A stretch of DNA of 5,313 bases from an uncultured Coriobacteriaceae bacterium (lineage in GTDB: Bacteria; Actinomycetota; Coriobacteriia; Coriobacteriales; UMGS124), in the NCBI GenBank assembly GCA_902783515.1, contig CACZRK010000199.1, forward strand, positions 1 through 5,313, in the 5' to 3' direction. Of the stretch, positions 4,312 through 5,313 are shown in pieces. Numbering within the stretch: the first letter of the stretch is position 1; each line of letters opens with the position of its first letter. The notes beneath the pieces were generated by a model. That model saw only the letters and a program-made list of their open reading frames with translations. It was not told the DNA's origin and ran no database searches. The position numbers and the translations under genes are program-made.

Positions 4312-5259
4312 CTACGCGTGGGCGCGAGGGTGCGCTAGGAGGTACTCCTCCCTGATGTGCTCGCGGTCCACGTGGGTGTAGATCTGCGTGGTGGAGATGT
4401 CCGCGTGGCCGAGGATCTCCTGCACGACGCGCAGGTCCGCGCCGCCTGAGAGCATGTGCGTCGCGAAGGAGTGGCGCAGCGTGTGCGGGTGCAGCCCGGC
4501 GATGCCGACCGCGGCGCCGGCGCGCTCCACGATCCGGTAGACGCTCTGGCGCGTGATCCTGCCGCCCCGCGCGTTCAGGAACACGGCGCCGACGTCACGG
4601 GCAGGGTCGGGGCCATGGCCGCGCGCGCCCGTCGTGGCCGCGCCGCGCACGAACAGCGCCTGCCGACCGTGCGCGAGGTAGGACGCCAGCGCCTCGTGCG
4701 CGGCGCCGACCAGCGGGACGAGCCGCTCCTTGCTCCCCTTGCCGAAGACGCGTAGGAAGCCTTCGTCCAGGAAGACCTGCGGGAGGTCCAGGCCGCACAG
4801 CTCGCTCACGCGCAGCCCGCAGCCATAGAGGACCTCCAGGATCGTGTGGTCGCGCTCGCCCGCCGGCGTCGCGGGGAACGCCTGGTCCAAAAGCTCGCCC
4901 GCCTTCTGGATGGAGATGACGTCGGGCAGGCGTTCTGGCTTCTTGGGCAGGCGGACCTCGGCCGTGGGGAGCGTCTCGGCGTAGCCCTCGGCGTACAGGA
5001 AGCGGTGGAGGCCCTTGATCGCGCTGAGGGCGCGCTCGACGCTGCTGGGCGCCTTGCCGCCCAGTCGCAGCACGGCCTCGTACGCCTCGACGTCCTGGCG
5101 AGTCGCCACCGCGAGGTCGGTCACCCCGCGCTCGCACGCGAGCCATTCGCACCAGGCGCGCAGGTCGCGCCCGTAGGCAAGCACCGTGTTGTGCGAGGCG
5201 CCGCGCTCGGCGGTCAGGTACGCCAGGTAGTCGTCCAGCTCGGCGAGCAGGGGCCGCAC
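4312..5259 (-). CDS. xerD: Tyrosine recombinase, XerD/XerC family
   Basis: Xer recombinases cut and rejoin DNA at dif sites to resolve chromosome dimers at division. The 315 residues have the N-terminal SAM-like core-binding domain (about 5-90, with [16 protein letters not shown] at 18-33) and a full catalytic domain. The catalytic residues are Arg150 (GLRVSEL), Lys174 (GKGSKER), His259 and Arg262 (HTLRH), His285 (LGHADIS) and nucleophile Tyr294 (QIYTH). Spacings match E. coli XerD except for roughly 13 extra residues between Lys174 and His259, probably the Gly/Ala/Pro-rich stretch near 205-222. XerC and XerD cannot be told apart with certainty. The start shown is a GTG at 5257-5259 without a visible Shine-Dalgarno. 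The frame stays open to the window edge, so the true start may lie outside. The stop is followed at once by the GTGGG array. Confidence 0.93.
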   Translation of the reverse strand: MRPLLAELDDYLAYLTAERGASHNTVLAYGRDLRAWCEWLACERGVTDLAVATRQDVEAYEAVLRLGGKAPSSVERALSAIKGLHRFLYAEGYAETLPTAEVRLPKKPERLPDVISIQKAGELLDQAFPATPAGERDHTILEVLYGCGLRVSELCGLDLPQVFLDEGFLRVFGKGSKERLVPLVGAAHEALASYLAHGRQALFVRGAATTGARGHGPDPARDVGAVFLNARGGRITRQSVYRIVERAGAAVGIAGLHPHTLRHSFATHMLSGGADLRVVQEILGHADISTTQIYTHVDREHIREEYLLAHPRAHA

Positions 5260-5313
5260 GCGCGCGTCAGGCGCGCCGCTGCCGCACGCGTCGCCCGACG
5301 CGCGGCGCGCGCG

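Noticed and set aside
3889..4381. Two plus-strand open frames (from 3889 and 4058) running across the GTGGG array into xerD
   Set aside because: They encode Gly/Trp/Arg low complexity over the array, have no ribosome binding site, and the 10-bp steps shift frame from unit to unit, so the repeat is not organised as a protein repeat.

Overview
The window is a high-GC bacterial chromosome segment, and every gene I can support lies on the minus strand. Reading in the direction of transcription (high to low coordinates) the order is: a Xer-type tyrosine recombinase (xerD-like, 4312-5259, 5' end possibly outside the window), a 523-bp intergenic region (3789-4311), mraZ (3351-3788), rsmH (2332-3339), an ftsL-like small membrane protein (1760-2227), and the first 585 codons of a class B penicillin-binding protein of the FtsI type (1-1756, cut by the window edge). 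The mraZ-rsmH-ftsL-ftsI run is the canonical start of the division and cell wall (dcw) cluster. The GC content, the gene order and the style of the proteins suggest an Actinomycetota genome. The short divergent FtsL and the RsmH cysteine pattern make me favour a Coriobacteriia-like host, but that is a guess without a database search.

The four dcw genes are tightly packed. mraZ and rsmH are 11 bp apart, ftsL and ftsI are 3 bp apart with the ftsI Shine-Dalgarno overlapping the end of ftsL, and only the rsmH-ftsL junction is loose (104 bp, containing two GC-rich stem-loops with no U-tract). They are probably one operon. MraZ is its transcriptional regulator, RsmH methylates 16S rRNA, and FtsL and FtsI belong to the septal peptidoglycan synthesis complex. 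XerD acts at the last step of division, chromosome dimer resolution, but it may be only a neighbour.

The striking part is the xerD-mraZ intergenic region. Directly after the xerD stop codon lies an array of twelve perfect GTGGG boxes (4172-4300), plus one degenerate box on one flank and one perfect box on the other. Successive boxes are spaced only 10 or 12 bp apart, never 11, and they group into a 34-bp three-box super-unit. GTGGG contains the TGGGN core known for MraZ operators in E. coli, so the array may be an unusually large MraZ binding platform 374-510 bp upstream of mraZ. Closer to mraZ are an extended -10 promoter (TGC-TAGTAT) with a single GTGGGA box in its -35 position, an opposite-facing TGGGA-N5-TGGGG pair, a duplicated promoter-proximal 12-mer, and two perfect 6-3-6 inverted repeats whose centres are exactly 20 bp apart. 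This long, repeat-dense control region is the best candidate here for something undescribed. That MraZ binds it is inference.
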